A DNA stretch of 64,000 nt from DATARH01 sp035534855. Lineage in GTDB: Bacteria; Pseudomonadota; Alphaproteobacteria; ATCC43930; CGMCC-115725. The translations under genes and the position numbers were made by a program. Shown in pieces: positions 9,207-17,074 of this stretch. The stretch spans positions 68,286 to 132,285 of the forward strand of contig DATLRD010000083.1 in the NCBI GenBank assembly GCA_035534855.1, read 5' to 3'. Positions within the stretch are counted from its first letter, which is position 1, and every line of letters starts with the position of its first letter. The notes under the pieces were generated by a model. That model worked only from the letters and a program-made list of their open reading frames with translations. It had not been told where the DNA came from and ran no database searches.

Positions 9207-9926
9207 TTAATCCTGACCGGCGGCGGCAGCGCGCCGCCGCGTTGCCCTGACCGCCGCGACCGGCGGCGAGGCGATCGCCTCGTCCGGCATGGTCTTGGCC
9301 CCGTAGCGGCACAGATCGGCGACAACGCACGCCGGGCAATCGGGCTTGCGTGCCTTGCACACGTGCCGCCCATGCAGGATCAGCCAATGGTGCGCGTTGA
9401 GCCTGTATTGCATCGGCGTCACCGCTTCGAGCGCCAGCTCGACCGCGTGCGGCGTCTTGCCCGGCGCGAGCCCGGTGCGGTTGCCGACCCGAAAGATGTG
9501 GGTGTCGACCGCGATCGTCGGCTCGGCAAACGCGACGTTCAGCACGACGTTGGCGGTCTTGCGGCCGACACCGGGCAGCGCCTCCAGCGCCTCGCGGTCC
9601 TGCGGCACATTGCCGCCGTGCCGCTCGATCAGGAGCCGCGACAGCGCGACGATGTTTCTGGCCTTGGTGCGATAGAGGCCGATCGTGCGCACCAGCTCGG
9701 CGACCCGCTGTTCGCCCAGCGCCACCATCTTTTCCGGTGTATCGGCAAGCGCAAACAGCGCCGGCGTCGCCTTGTTGACGCCGACATCGGTCGCCTGCGC
9801 CGACAGCACGACCGCGACGAGCAGCGTGAACGGGTTGATGAATTCGAGTTCGGTGCGCGGGATAGGCCGGGTCTCGGCCAATCGCCGGTAGAACTCGGCA
9901 ACCTCGCGTTTGGAGAATTTGCGCAT
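9207..9926 (-). CDS. nth: Endonuclease III (base excision repair glycosylase/AP lyase)
   Basis: A 239-residue HhH-GPD glycosylase that removes oxidised pyrimidines and nicks at abasic sites. The helix-hairpin-helix is LPGVGRKTANVVLN, containing the catalytic Lys; the catalytic Asp follows in VDTHIFRVGNR. The C-terminal [4Fe-4S] cluster motif C-x6-C-x2-C-x5-C is intact (CKARKPDCPACVVADLC). The gene is convergent with bactofilin and divergent from the DUF2244 gene. Confidence 0.95.
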   Translation of the reverse strand: MRKFSKREVAEFYRRLAETRPIPRTELEFINPFTLLVAVVLSAQATDVGVNKATPALFALADTPEKMVALGEQRVAELVRTIGLYRTKARNIVALSRLLIERHGGNVPQDREALEALPGVGRKTANVVLNVAFAEPTIAVDTHIFRVGNRTGLAPGKTPHAVELALEAVTPMQYRLNAHHWLILHGRHVCKARKPDCPACVVADLCRYGAKTMPDEAIASPPVAAVRATRRRAAAAGQD

Positions 9927-10012
9927 CGCGCGCGAGTTTAGCAGATGCTTTGCCCGCCGCGAGACCGCCGCGCACCCTTCCCGCCGCTTCCCGCGGCGAT
10001 TATCTTACGAGG

Positions 10013-10543
10013 ATGATTGCGTCCGCGACTGCCCTGGCCATGCCGCTGGAATCTCCCGCGGTGGTGTTCGAGCGCGTCCTGCTGCCGTACCGCAGCCTGC
10101 CGCCACGCGGGTTCCACGCCCTGATGGCGGTGCTGTTCGTGATCAGCGTCGCGGTCGGGGTTGGCTTCGTGTCGATGGGGGCGTGGCCGGTCTGCGGGTT
10201 TTTCGGGCTCGACGTGGCGCTGGTCTACCTCGCCTTCCGGCTCAGCTACCGCAGCGCCAAGCGGCACGAGACCCTGCGTCTCGCCGGCGACGAATTCACC
10301 GTCGAGCGGGTCAGCATCCGCGGCGAGCGCAGCGTCTGGCGGTTTCAGCCGTTCTGGCTGCGCGTCGTGATCGAGCCGCGCGACGACGCCGAATCGTGCC
10401 GGCTGTCGCTGGTGTCGCACGGCCAGAGCCTGGTGATCGGCGATTTTCTGCCGCCACCGTCGCGTCCCGAGCTGGCGCAAAGCCTGCGCGCGGCGCTCGC
10501 GCGCTGGCGCGATGCGCTGAACCCGGCGACCCGCCCGGATTAG
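10013..10543 (+). CDS. DUF2244 domain-containing membrane protein
   Basis: A 176-residue protein with two adjacent hydrophobic segments (about residues 35-80: ALMAVLFVISVAVGVG and VCGFFGLDVALVYLAF) followed by a beta-rich soluble part. This matches the DUF2244 family, common in alphaproteobacteria and usually beside nth, as here. The molecular function is unknown. The start is the ATG directly preceded by GAGG; another ATG lies nine codons downstream with less evident spacing. Confidence 0.8.
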   Translation: MIASATALAMPLESPAVVFERVLLPYRSLPPRGFHALMAVLFVISVAVGVGFVSMGAWPVCGFFGLDVALVYLAFRLSYRSAKRHETLRLAGDEFTVERVSIRGERSVWRFQPFWLRVVIEPRDDAESCRLSLVSHGQSLVIGDFLPPPSRPELAQSLRAALARWRDALNPATRPD

Positions 10544-10572
10544 CTGCCTGACCGGGCTGGCTGCCCAAACAG

Positions 10573-11379
10573 CTAAAGCCCCAGCACATCCTTCATGCCG
10601 TAAAGCCCGGGCGGCCGGCCGATCAGCCAGCCGGCCGCGCGCACCGCGCCCTTGGCATAGATCGCGCGGTTGGTGGCGCGGTGCACCAGTTCGAGCCGCT
10701 CGCCGGCGCCGGCAAAGATCACGTGATGGTCGCCGACCGCATCGCCGCCGCGCAGCGCGGCAAAGCCGATCGCGCCGGATTTGCGCGGGCCGGTGATGCC
10801 GTCGCGCCCGCGCTGCGCCACCGCATCGAGGCTCACCCCGCGCGCCGCCGCTGCGGCCCGGCCGAGCGCCAGCGCCGTGCCGGACGGCGCGTCGTCCTTG
10901 CCGCGGTGGTGCATCTCCACGATCTCGATGTCCCATTCCGGGCCGAGCCGTTCGGCGACCTGCTCGACGAGCCCCAACAGCAGGTTGATCCCCAGGCTGG
11001 TATTCGCCGCCCATACGATCGGCACCCGCCGCGCCGCCTCGCGCACCGCCGTTTCCTCGTCCTGGGAGAGGCCGGTCGTGCCGATGACGATCGGCTTGTT
11101 CAATCGGGCGGCGATCGCGGCGTGCTGCGCCGTCGCCGCCGGGCGGGTAAAGTCGATCGCAACGTCGCTCTCGGCGAGGAGCGCTTCGGCGTCGCCGCCC
11201 GCCGCGATCCCGAGCCGTCCGACCCCAGCCATCTCGCCGATATCTTTCCCGACCAGCGCACCGCCCGACGACGTGCAGCCGCCGGACAGCGCGACGCCCT
11301 CGCCGGCAACGATCTCGGCGACCAGCATGCGGCCCATGCGGCCGCCGCACCCGATGACGCCCATCCTGATTTCGGCCAT
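10573..11379 (-). CDS. dapB: 4-hydroxy-tetrahydrodipicolinate reductase
   Basis: A 268-residue NAD(P)H-dependent reductase of the diaminopimelate/lysine pathway. The nucleotide-binding motif GCGGRMGRM is at residues ~10-18, and the substrate-binding/catalytic stretch EMHHRGKDDAPSGTA (His-His, Lys) is intact, as is the C-terminal HRATNRAIYAKGAV segment. The frame stays open upstream, but the ATG at 11379 gives the normal length and N-terminus. It is divergent from murJ across a 163-base spacer. Confidence 0.95.
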   Translation of the reverse strand: MAEIRMGVIGCGGRMGRMLVAEIVAGEGVALSGGCTSSGGALVGKDIGEMAGVGRLGIAAGGDAEALLAESDVAIDFTRPAATAQHAAIAARLNKPIVIGTTGLSQDEETAVREAARRVPIVWAANTSLGINLLLGLVEQVAERLGPEWDIEIVEMHHRGKDDAPSGTALALGRAAAAARGVSLDAVAQRGRDGITGPRKSGAIGFAALRGGDAVGDHHVIFAGAGERLELVHRATNRAIYAKGAVRAAGWLIGRPPGLYGMKDVLGL

Positions 11380-11542
11380 CCCGCGCCCTCCCCGATTCCG
11401 CGCCGCCGCGATTTCGCGCGCGCAGAACGCCAAAGGTAGCAACTTCGCCGCCGCGAGCGTAGCGAAGCGATCTCGCGCCGACGAGTCGCGGCACTGGGCG
11501 CAGCCATTTCCGGCGCGGCGATTTTGGTCTACACCGCGCGCG
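11380..11542. other. Divergent dapB-murJ intergenic region
   Basis: 163 bases holding the promoters of both genes. It contains an imperfect repeat-like stretch (GAGCGTAGCGAAGCGA) flanked by the inverted CGCGAG and CTCGCG arms near 11453-11478. I could not place convincing -35/-10 pairs. Confidence 0.4.
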
Positions 11543-13093
11543 ATGGCTCTGATGCGCTCGGTCGCGACGATCGGCTCGGCTACGTTGGTGAGCCGGCTCT
11601 TCGGCTTTGTCCGCGACATCCTGACCGCGGCGGTGCTCGGCGCCGGGCCGGTGGCCGACGCATTCTTTGTCGCACAGCGCCTGCCCAACCTGTTCCGCAG
11701 CCTGTTTGCCGAGGGCGCGCTCGGCGCCGCCTTCGTGCCGCTCGCCTCAAAGGCGCATGCCGAAGGCGGCACCGAGGCGGCGCGGCGCTTTGCCGAAGAG
11801 GCGTTCGCGGTGCTGTTTGCGGCGCTGCTGGCGTTCGTGGTGCTCGGCGAACTGTTCATGCCGCTGGTGATGCACCTGATCGCGCCGGGCTTTACACAGG
11901 ATCCCGGAAAGTTCGCCCTCGTCGTGTCGCTGACGCGGATCACCTTTCCCTATCTCCTGTTCATCTCGCTCGTCGCCCTGCAGGGCGGGCTGCTGAATTC
12001 GCTGAACCGCTTTGCCGCCGCCGCGGCGACCCCGGTGCTGCTCAACCTGTTCCTGATCGCGGCGCTGCTGGCGATGTCGCATTTCGGCCGGACCGACGGC
12101 CGTCTGCTCGCCTGGGCACTGACCGCAGCCGGAATCGCCCAGTTCGTGTGGCTCGCCGCGTCGTGCGCCCGTGCCGGAGTGCTGCTTCGCCCGCGCCTGC
12201 CGCGGCTGACGCCGCGGGTGCGGCGCACGCTGTCGGTGATGGGGCCGGGGGTGATCGGCGCCGGGGTGACCCAGCTCAACCTGCTGGTATCGACCGCGCT
12301 CGCCTCGCTGTTGCCGAGCGGCTCGGTGTCGTACCTCTACTACGCGGACCGGCTGAACCAGCTGCCGCTCGGCGTCGTCGGGATCGCCGTGGCGACGGCG
12401 ATCCTGCCGCCGCTGTCGCGCCAGGTGCACAGCGGCGACCTCGCCGGTGCGGCGACGACGCAGAACCGCGGGGTCGAATTGTCGCTGCTGCTGACCCTGC
12501 CGGCGGCGATCGGGCTGGTGATCCTCGCCGAGCCGATCCTCGCCGCGCTGTTCGAGCGCGGCGCGTTCGGCCCCGAGGCTGCGGCGGCAACCGCGGCGGC
12601 GCTGGCCGCCTATGCCGCCGGGCTGCCGGCCTTTGTCCTGGTCAAGGTGCTGGCGCCGGGGTTCTTCGCGCGGCAGAACACCAAGACGCCGGTCAAGGTC
12701 GCGGTCGTCGCGATGGCGGTCAACCTCGGCCTGACCCTGGTGCTGATGCGCTTTCTCGCCCATGTCGGCGTCGCGATCGCGCTGTCGGTGGCGGGATGGA
12801 CGCAGGCGCTGCTGCTGCTGGTGCTGCTCGCGCGGCGCGGTCATTTCCGGCTGGATCGCCGGGCGCGCACCAACCTCCCGCGCATCGCCGCCGCCGCGCT
12901 CGGCATGGGCGCCGTGCTGATCGCGCTGCGCCTCGCGCTGGCGCCGGCGCTCGCCGGACCCGGGCTGATGCGGGTCGCCACACTGGCCGGGCTGATCGGC
13001 GTCGGGGCGACGGTCTTCGCCGGGCTGATCGTCGCGCTCGGCGTTACCGGATGGCGCGACCTGCGCAACCGGCTCAGGCGGCAACCGGCTTGA
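11543..13093 (+). CDS. murJ: Lipid II flippase MurJ
   Basis: A 516-residue MOP-superfamily membrane protein with about 13-14 hydrophobic segments, expected to flip lipid II across the inner membrane for peptidoglycan synthesis. Family features seen are the N-terminal TLVSRLFGFVRD segment, FFVAQRLPNLFRSLFAEGA, and YYADRLNQLPLGVVGIA in the middle. The frame is open far upstream, but the ATG at 11543 gives the conserved N-terminus. The trpS gene begins 33 bases downstream, an arrangement common in alphaproteobacteria. Confidence 0.96.
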   Translation: MALMRSVATIGSATLVSRLFGFVRDILTAAVLGAGPVADAFFVAQRLPNLFRSLFAEGALGAAFVPLASKAHAEGGTEAARRFAEEAFAVLFAALLAFVVLGELFMPLVMHLIAPGFTQDPGKFALVVSLTRITFPYLLFISLVALQGGLLNSLNRFAAAAATPVLLNLFLIAALLAMSHFGRTDGRLLAWALTAAGIAQFVWLAASCARAGVLLRPRLPRLTPRVRRTLSVMGPGVIGAGVTQLNLLVSTALASLLPSGSVSYLYYADRLNQLPLGVVGIAVATAILPPLSRQVHSGDLAGAATTQNRGVELSLLLTLPAAIGLVILAEPILAALFERGAFGPEAAAATAAALAAYAAGLPAFVLVKVLAPGFFARQNTKTPVKVAVVAMAVNLGLTLVLMRFLAHVGVAIALSVAGWTQALLLLVLLARRGHFRLDRRARTNLPRIAAAALGMGAVLIALRLALAPALAGPGLMRVATLAGLIGVGATVFAGLIVALGVTGWRDLRNRLRRQPA

Positions 13094-13126
13094 CAGAGGC
13101 CGCGCCGGCAGCCTAGGCGAAGCCGC

Positions 13127-14125
13127 ATGAACCGCATTTTTTCCGGCGTCCAGCCGACCGGCAACCTGCACCTCGGCAACTATCTCGGCGCGATCCGCAA
13201 CTGGGTCGGCCTGCAGCATGATTTCGAGTGCATCTTTTGCATCGTCGACCTGCACGCGCTGACCGTGCCGCAGGACCCGGCCGAGCTCCGAGCCTCGACG
13301 CGCGAGGTCACCGCCGCCTATATCGCCGCGGGCATCGACCCGCAGCGCTGCATCATCTTCAACCAGAGCATGGTCACCGCCCACGCCGAGCTGGCCTGGC
13401 TGCTCGGCTGCCTCACGCCGCTCGGCTGGCTCAACCGGATGACCCAATTCAAGGAAAAGGCCGGCAAGCAGCGCGAGATGGCGGGGCTCGGCCTCTTCGC
13501 CTATCCGGTGCTGATGGCCGCCGACATCCTCGCTTACAAGGCCACCCACGTGCCAGTCGGCGAAGACCAGAAACAGCATCTGGAACTGGCCCGCGACATC
13601 GCCGGCGCGTTCAACCGGCAGTACGATCGCGATTTCTTCCCGCTGCCCGAGCCGCAGATTTTCGGCGAGGCGACGCGGGTGATGAGCCTGCGCGACGGCA
13701 CCAAGAAGATGTCGAAATCCGACAGCTCGGATTATTCGCGCATCAACCTGACCGACGACCGCGACACGATCGCGTTGAAGATCCGGCGCGCCAAGACCGA
13801 CCCCGAGCCGCTGCCGCACACGATCGCCGACCTGGAGAAACGCCCGGAGGCCGACAACCTCGTCGGCATCTACGCCGCGCTCGACGGCGCCACGCGCGAA
13901 GCGGTGCTGGGCGCCTTTGGCGGCTATCCGTTCTCGGCGTTCAAGGACGCGCTGACCACCCAGGCGCACAAGGTGATCGGCGACATCACCGAAAAGATGC
14001 GCCGACTGATGGACGACCCCGGCCATATCGACGCGATCCTGCGCGACGGCGCCGAACGCGCCGCGGCGATCTCGCTGCCGGTGCTGCGCGAGGTACAGGA
14101 CATCACCGGCCTGTTGCGGCCGTGA
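13127..14125 (+). CDS. trpS: Tryptophan--tRNA ligase
   Basis: A 332-residue class I aminoacyl-tRNA synthetase. The HIGH-type motif appears as PTGNLHLGNYLGA (residues ~9-21) and the KMSKS loop is exact (KKMSKSDSS). Length and order match the bacterial TrpRS family. It follows murJ closely and precedes the NifU-like gene; the 74-base spacer after it has no obvious terminator. Confidence 0.97.
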   Translation: MNRIFSGVQPTGNLHLGNYLGAIRNWVGLQHDFECIFCIVDLHALTVPQDPAELRASTREVTAAYIAAGIDPQRCIIFNQSMVTAHAELAWLLGCLTPLGWLNRMTQFKEKAGKQREMAGLGLFAYPVLMAADILAYKATHVPVGEDQKQHLELARDIAGAFNRQYDRDFFPLPEPQIFGEATRVMSLRDGTKKMSKSDSSDYSRINLTDDRDTIALKIRRAKTDPEPLPHTIADLEKRPEADNLVGIYAALDGATREAVLGAFGGYPFSAFKDALTTQAHKVIGDITEKMRRLMDDPGHIDAILRDGAERAAAISLPVLREVQDITGLLRP

Positions 14126-14199
14126 TGCGGGGTTGATTCGACACCGCAAACCCCCATGCTATGAGACAGCAATCCGCCGCACCCGCCGAGGAGCCACCG

Positions 14200-14748
14200 A
14201 TGTTCATCCAGACCGAGCAGACCCCTAACCCGGCCACCCTCAAATTCCTGCCGGGCTGTTCGGTGATGGCCAGCGGGACGGCAAACTTCACGACGCCCGA
14301 GGCGGCGCGGCGCTCGCCGCTCGCCGAGCGGCTGTTCGGTCTCGAGCAGGTGACCGGGATCTTCCTCGGCGCCGATTTCATTACCGTCACCAAGGGCGGC
14401 GACACCGACTGGTATCAGCTGAAGCCCGCAGTGCTGGCGGTGATCATGGAGCATTTCACCGCCGGCCGTCCGGTCATCGACGCCGCGTCGGTCGGCGAGG
14501 CCGTCAGCGATGAAGAGGACGACGAAATCGTCTCCCAGATCAAGGAATTGCTGGAAACCCGGGTACGCCCGGCGGTGGCCCAGGATGGCGGCGACATCAT
14601 CTTCGAGGATTTCACCGACGGCATCGTCTACCTGCACATGCAGGGCTCGTGCTCGGGCTGCCCGAGTTCGACCGCGACGCTGAAGGCCGGCATCGAGAAC
14701 ATGCTGCGGCATTACATCCCCGAAGTCGTTGAGGTTCGCGCCGTCTGA
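14200..14748 (+). CDS. NifU/Nfu-type Fe-S scaffold protein
   Basis: A 182-residue protein with an N-terminal Nfu_N domain (MFIQTEQTPNPATLKFLPG) and a C-terminal NifU-like domain with the cluster-binding C-x-x-C motif (SCSGCPSS). Such proteins carry [4Fe-4S] clusters to client enzymes; nearby candidates with clusters include MiaB and endonuclease III. The ATG at 14200 is preceded by GAGGAG at good spacing. Its TGA overlaps a CTG that is the likely start of tsaB-rimI, so the two are probably translationally coupled. Confidence 0.92.
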   Translation: MFIQTEQTPNPATLKFLPGCSVMASGTANFTTPEAARRSPLAERLFGLEQVTGIFLGADFITVTKGGDTDWYQLKPAVLAVIMEHFTAGRPVIDAASVGEAVSDEEDDEIVSQIKELLETRVRPAVAQDGGDIIFEDFTDGIVYLHMQGSCSGCPSSTATLKAGIENMLRHYIPEVVEVRAV

Positions 14749-15932
14749 GTCGCGACCGCACTGCACTCCCGATAATCCTGGCGTTCGACGCCGCCGGCTC
14801 GGCCTGCTCGGCCGCAGTCGGGCGTGGCGACACGGTGCTGGCCGCCGAAATGCGGCCGATGCGCCACGGCCACGCCGAGGCGCTGATGCCGCTGGTCGAC
14901 GCGGCGATGCGTGCCGCCGGCCTGCGCCCGGCCGAGCTTGACGCGGTCGCGGTATCGCTGGGGCCGGGCGGGTTCACCGGCATCCGCGTCGGGCTTGCGG
15001 CGGCCCACGGCATCGCTGTGGCGAGCGGCGCCCGCCTGGTCGGGGTCACCAGCTTTGCCGCGGTCGCCGCGGCGCTGTCGGAGCCGCTGCCCAGCCCGCT
15101 GCTGGTTGCGCTCGATAGCCGTCGTGCCGACCTTTACGTGCAGCTCTTTTCCGCCGCTCGTGTGCCACTCGGCGCGCCGGAAGCGATGCTGCCCGAGCGG
15201 CTCGGCGAGTGGGTGATCGAAAGGATCGGCACGGCGGCGCCGCTGGTTGCCGGCGACGCGGCCGAGACCGCCGCGGCCGCGCTTGCCGAACCCTTTATAC
15301 CGACCGTGGCCCCGGGCTCGGCCCCCGATGCGCGCGGCGTGCTTGCCGAAGCGGCGCGGGTTCTCGCGCGGGGCGAGCCCGACCGGGCGCCGCGCGCGCT
15401 GTACCTGCGCCCGCCCGACGTGACCCTCGCCGCGCCGCCGACACGCAAGCCCGCCCGCAAGCCAGCGGCGCGGCGCATCGGCCCGCTGCCCGCCGCCGCC
15501 GCCGGCCCGCTCGCGCTGCTGCACCGCGCCTGCTTTCCCGACGACCCGTGGGATGGCGAGACGCTGGCGCGCATCATGGGGCTTTCCGGCTGCTTCGGCC
15601 GCCTCGCCTGGGACGGCGAGATCCCGGCCGGGTTCGTCCTCGCCCGCGACCTCGGCGACGAGTGCGAGGTGCTATCGATCGGCGTCATCCCCGACCGGCG
15701 CCGCCACGGCACCGGAGCCCGGCTGATGGCGGCGGTGCTGGCCGAAGCGCGCCGCCGCGGCATCGTCTCGGTGGTGCTCGAGGTCGCCGCCGGCAACGAC
15801 GCCGCCCGCGCGCTCTATCGCCGGCTCGGCTTTGCCCCGGTCGGCCGCCGGCCGCGTTACTATCGCCGCGCCGGCACGATGGAAGACGCGCTGATCATGC
15901 GCCTCAACCTCGGGCGCTCGACGACTTCGTGA
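14745..15932 (+). CDS. TsaB-RimI fusion protein (probable CTG start)
   Basis: One uninterrupted frame encodes two proteins that are usually separate. Residues ~1-225 are TsaB, the dimerisation subunit of the TsaBDE complex for the t6A37 tRNA modification (ILAFDAAGSACSAAVG, then SLGPGGFTGIRVGLAAAHG). Residues ~255-395 are a GNAT acetyltransferase of the RimI type (IPDRRRHGTGARLM acetyl-CoA loop). A Pro/Arg/Lys-rich linker joins them. No ATG, GTG or TTG allows the conserved TsaB N-terminus: the first is GTG at 14835, which would delete about 30 conserved residues. CTG at 14745 overlaps the nifU stop as CTGA and has GAGG 10 bases upstream. If CTG is not used, start at 14835 (365 residues). Confidence 0.85.
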   Translation: MSRDRTALPIILAFDAAGSACSAAVGRGDTVLAAEMRPMRHGHAEALMPLVDAAMRAAGLRPAELDAVAVSLGPGGFTGIRVGLAAAHGIAVASGARLVGVTSFAAVAAALSEPLPSPLLVALDSRRADLYVQLFSAARVPLGAPEAMLPERLGEWVIERIGTAAPLVAGDAAETAAAALAEPFIPTVAPGSAPDARGVLAEAARVLARGEPDRAPRALYLRPPDVTLAAPPTRKPARKPAARRIGPLPAAAAGPLALLHRACFPDDPWDGETLARIMGLSGCFGRLAWDGEIPAGFVLARDLGDECEVLSIGVIPDRRRHGTGARLMAAVLAEARRRGIVSVVLEVAAGNDAARALYRRLGFAPVGRRPRYYRRAGTMEDALIMRLNLGRSTTS

Positions 15933-15995
15933 TGAACTAGCGCCCGCGAATCTCTAAGAACGTGTCGAAAGCTACAAGACCGGCGAAAGACCCGA

Positions 15996-16024
15996 TTGCA
16001 CATGATGCAATAATTCTTTATATA
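15996..16024 (+). promoter_or_regulatory. mucR promoter with overlapping inverted repeat
   Basis: TTGCAC (15996-16001), a 17-base spacer and TATATA (16019-16024) form a strong predicted promoter 32 bases before mucR. The -35 element is embedded in the perfect inverted repeat TTGCA-N5-TGCAA (15996-16010), a likely operator. The surrounding sequence is AT-rich compared with its neighbours, as expected for MucR targets. Confidence 0.55.
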
Positions 16025-16055
16025 GCCGGCGACAATAGCAGGCGGGAACCGCGCG

Positions 16056-16472
16056 ATGGACAGCACTGAGCAGACAAACGATCTCTTGGCCCTGACCACC
16101 GAAATCGTAGCCGCCCACGTATCGAACAATACCGTGGCGCTGGGCGATCTGCCGCAGCTGATCAACCAAGTCTATCAGTCACTTGCCAATATCGGGACCG
16201 TCGCGGTCGTGCCGGCGGCGCGGCCGCAGCCGGCGGTCAACGTCAAGAAATCAGTGCTGCCCGACTACATCGTCTGCCTCGAAGACGGCAAAAAGCTCAA
16301 GATGCTCAAGCGGCACTTGAAGACCGCCTACAACATGACGCCGGAGGCCTATCGCGAGCGCTGGGGCCTGCCGCCCGATTACCCGATGGTTGCGCCAAAC
16401 TACGCGCGGCAGCGCAGCCGACTGGCCAAGGAAATCGGCCTCGGCACTCGGGCGCGTCGCTCGCGGGGCTAA
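16056..16472 (+). CDS. mucR: MucR/Ros-family transcriptional regulator
   Basis: A 138-residue DNA-binding protein of the MucR/Ros family, which in other alphaproteobacteria controls exopolysaccharide, motility and cell-cycle genes by binding AT-rich sites as oligomers. The N-terminal half (residues ~8-48) is the helical oligomerisation region. The C-terminal half has the domain CLEDGKKLKMLKRHL followed by TPEAYRERWGLP. Compared with the classic C-x2-C-x9-H-x3-4-H finger only the first Cys (74) and one His (87) remain: Asp77 replaces the second Cys, and Ala-Tyr-Asn stands where the last His is expected. It probably regulates itself through the inverted repeat at its promoter. Confidence 0.9.
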   Translation: MDSTEQTNDLLALTTEIVAAHVSNNTVALGDLPQLINQVYQSLANIGTVAVVPAARPQPAVNVKKSVLPDYIVCLEDGKKLKMLKRHLKTAYNMTPEAYRERWGLPPDYPMVAPNYARQRSRLAKEIGLGTRARRSRG

Positions 16473-16509
16473 TGCCAACGCGACTGGGTCGCGGCGTTAG
16501 GCCCGCCGC

Positions 16510-16528
16510 CCACTATGCGGTATAGTGG
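16510..16528. promoter_or_regulatory. Inverted repeat over the -10 of the Fur-family gene
   Basis: CCACTAT-N5-ATAGTGG is a perfect 7-base inverted repeat. Its right arm includes TATAGT (16521-16526), a plausible -10 element, 30 bases before the start codon. The position suggests an autoregulatory operator; it does not match the classical Fur box. Confidence 0.45.
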
Positions 16529-16557
16529 CGCGATGAGGCCAGCTTCATAGCCACGCG

Positions 16558-16989
16558 ATGATTTCTCGCCTCGAGCAGCTTTGTCTCGACAAGGGCTTGA
16601 AGATGACTGAGCAGCGCCGGGTGATCGCCCGCGTGCTGTCGGACTCGCTCGACCATCCCGATGTCGAGCTGGTCTATCGGCGTGCGACCGGGATTGACCC
16701 GCATATCAGCATCGCCACGGTCTACCGCACCGTGCGCCTGTTCGAAGAGGCCAACATCCTCGCGCGCCACGATTTCGGCGAGGGACGCGCCCGCTATGAG
16801 GAGATGCCGAGCGCCCACCACGACCACCTGATAAACATTCAAAGCGGGGAGGTCATCGAGTTCCGCAACGAGGACATCGAAAAGCTGCAACAATTCGTTG
16901 CTAACGAACTTGGCTATGAGCTGGTCGGGCATCGCCTTGAACTTTATGCGGTCCCGCGCAACGGCAGGCGCGAGCGCGACCACCAATGA
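16558..16989 (+). CDS. Fur/Mur-family metalloregulator
   Basis: A 143-residue Fur-superfamily repressor. The winged helix occupies residues ~1-80 (TEQRRVIARVL, then HISIATVYRTVRLFEEA), and the dimerisation/metal domain contains HHDHLINIQSGEVIEF. The usual C-x2-C pair after HDH is missing, as in many alphaproteobacterial Fur/Mur proteins that sense manganese or iron. It differs from the Irr protein at 38.6 kb. Whether this is Fur or Mur cannot be settled from sequence alone. The gene stands between mucR and olsB with its own probable promoter. Confidence 0.85.
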   Translation: MISRLEQLCLDKGLKMTEQRRVIARVLSDSLDHPDVELVYRRATGIDPHISIATVYRTVRLFEEANILARHDFGEGRARYEEMPSAHHDHLINIQSGEVIEFRNEDIEKLQQFVANELGYELVGHRLELYAVPRNGRRERDHQ

Positions 16990-17074
16990 CGCCATTGGGC
17001 ATTCCATCGGGCGTTCGGCCGGTTCACCGGCACCGGCCCGCCCGGGTCGGCGCCGACCGGAGGGAGATTTTGAC

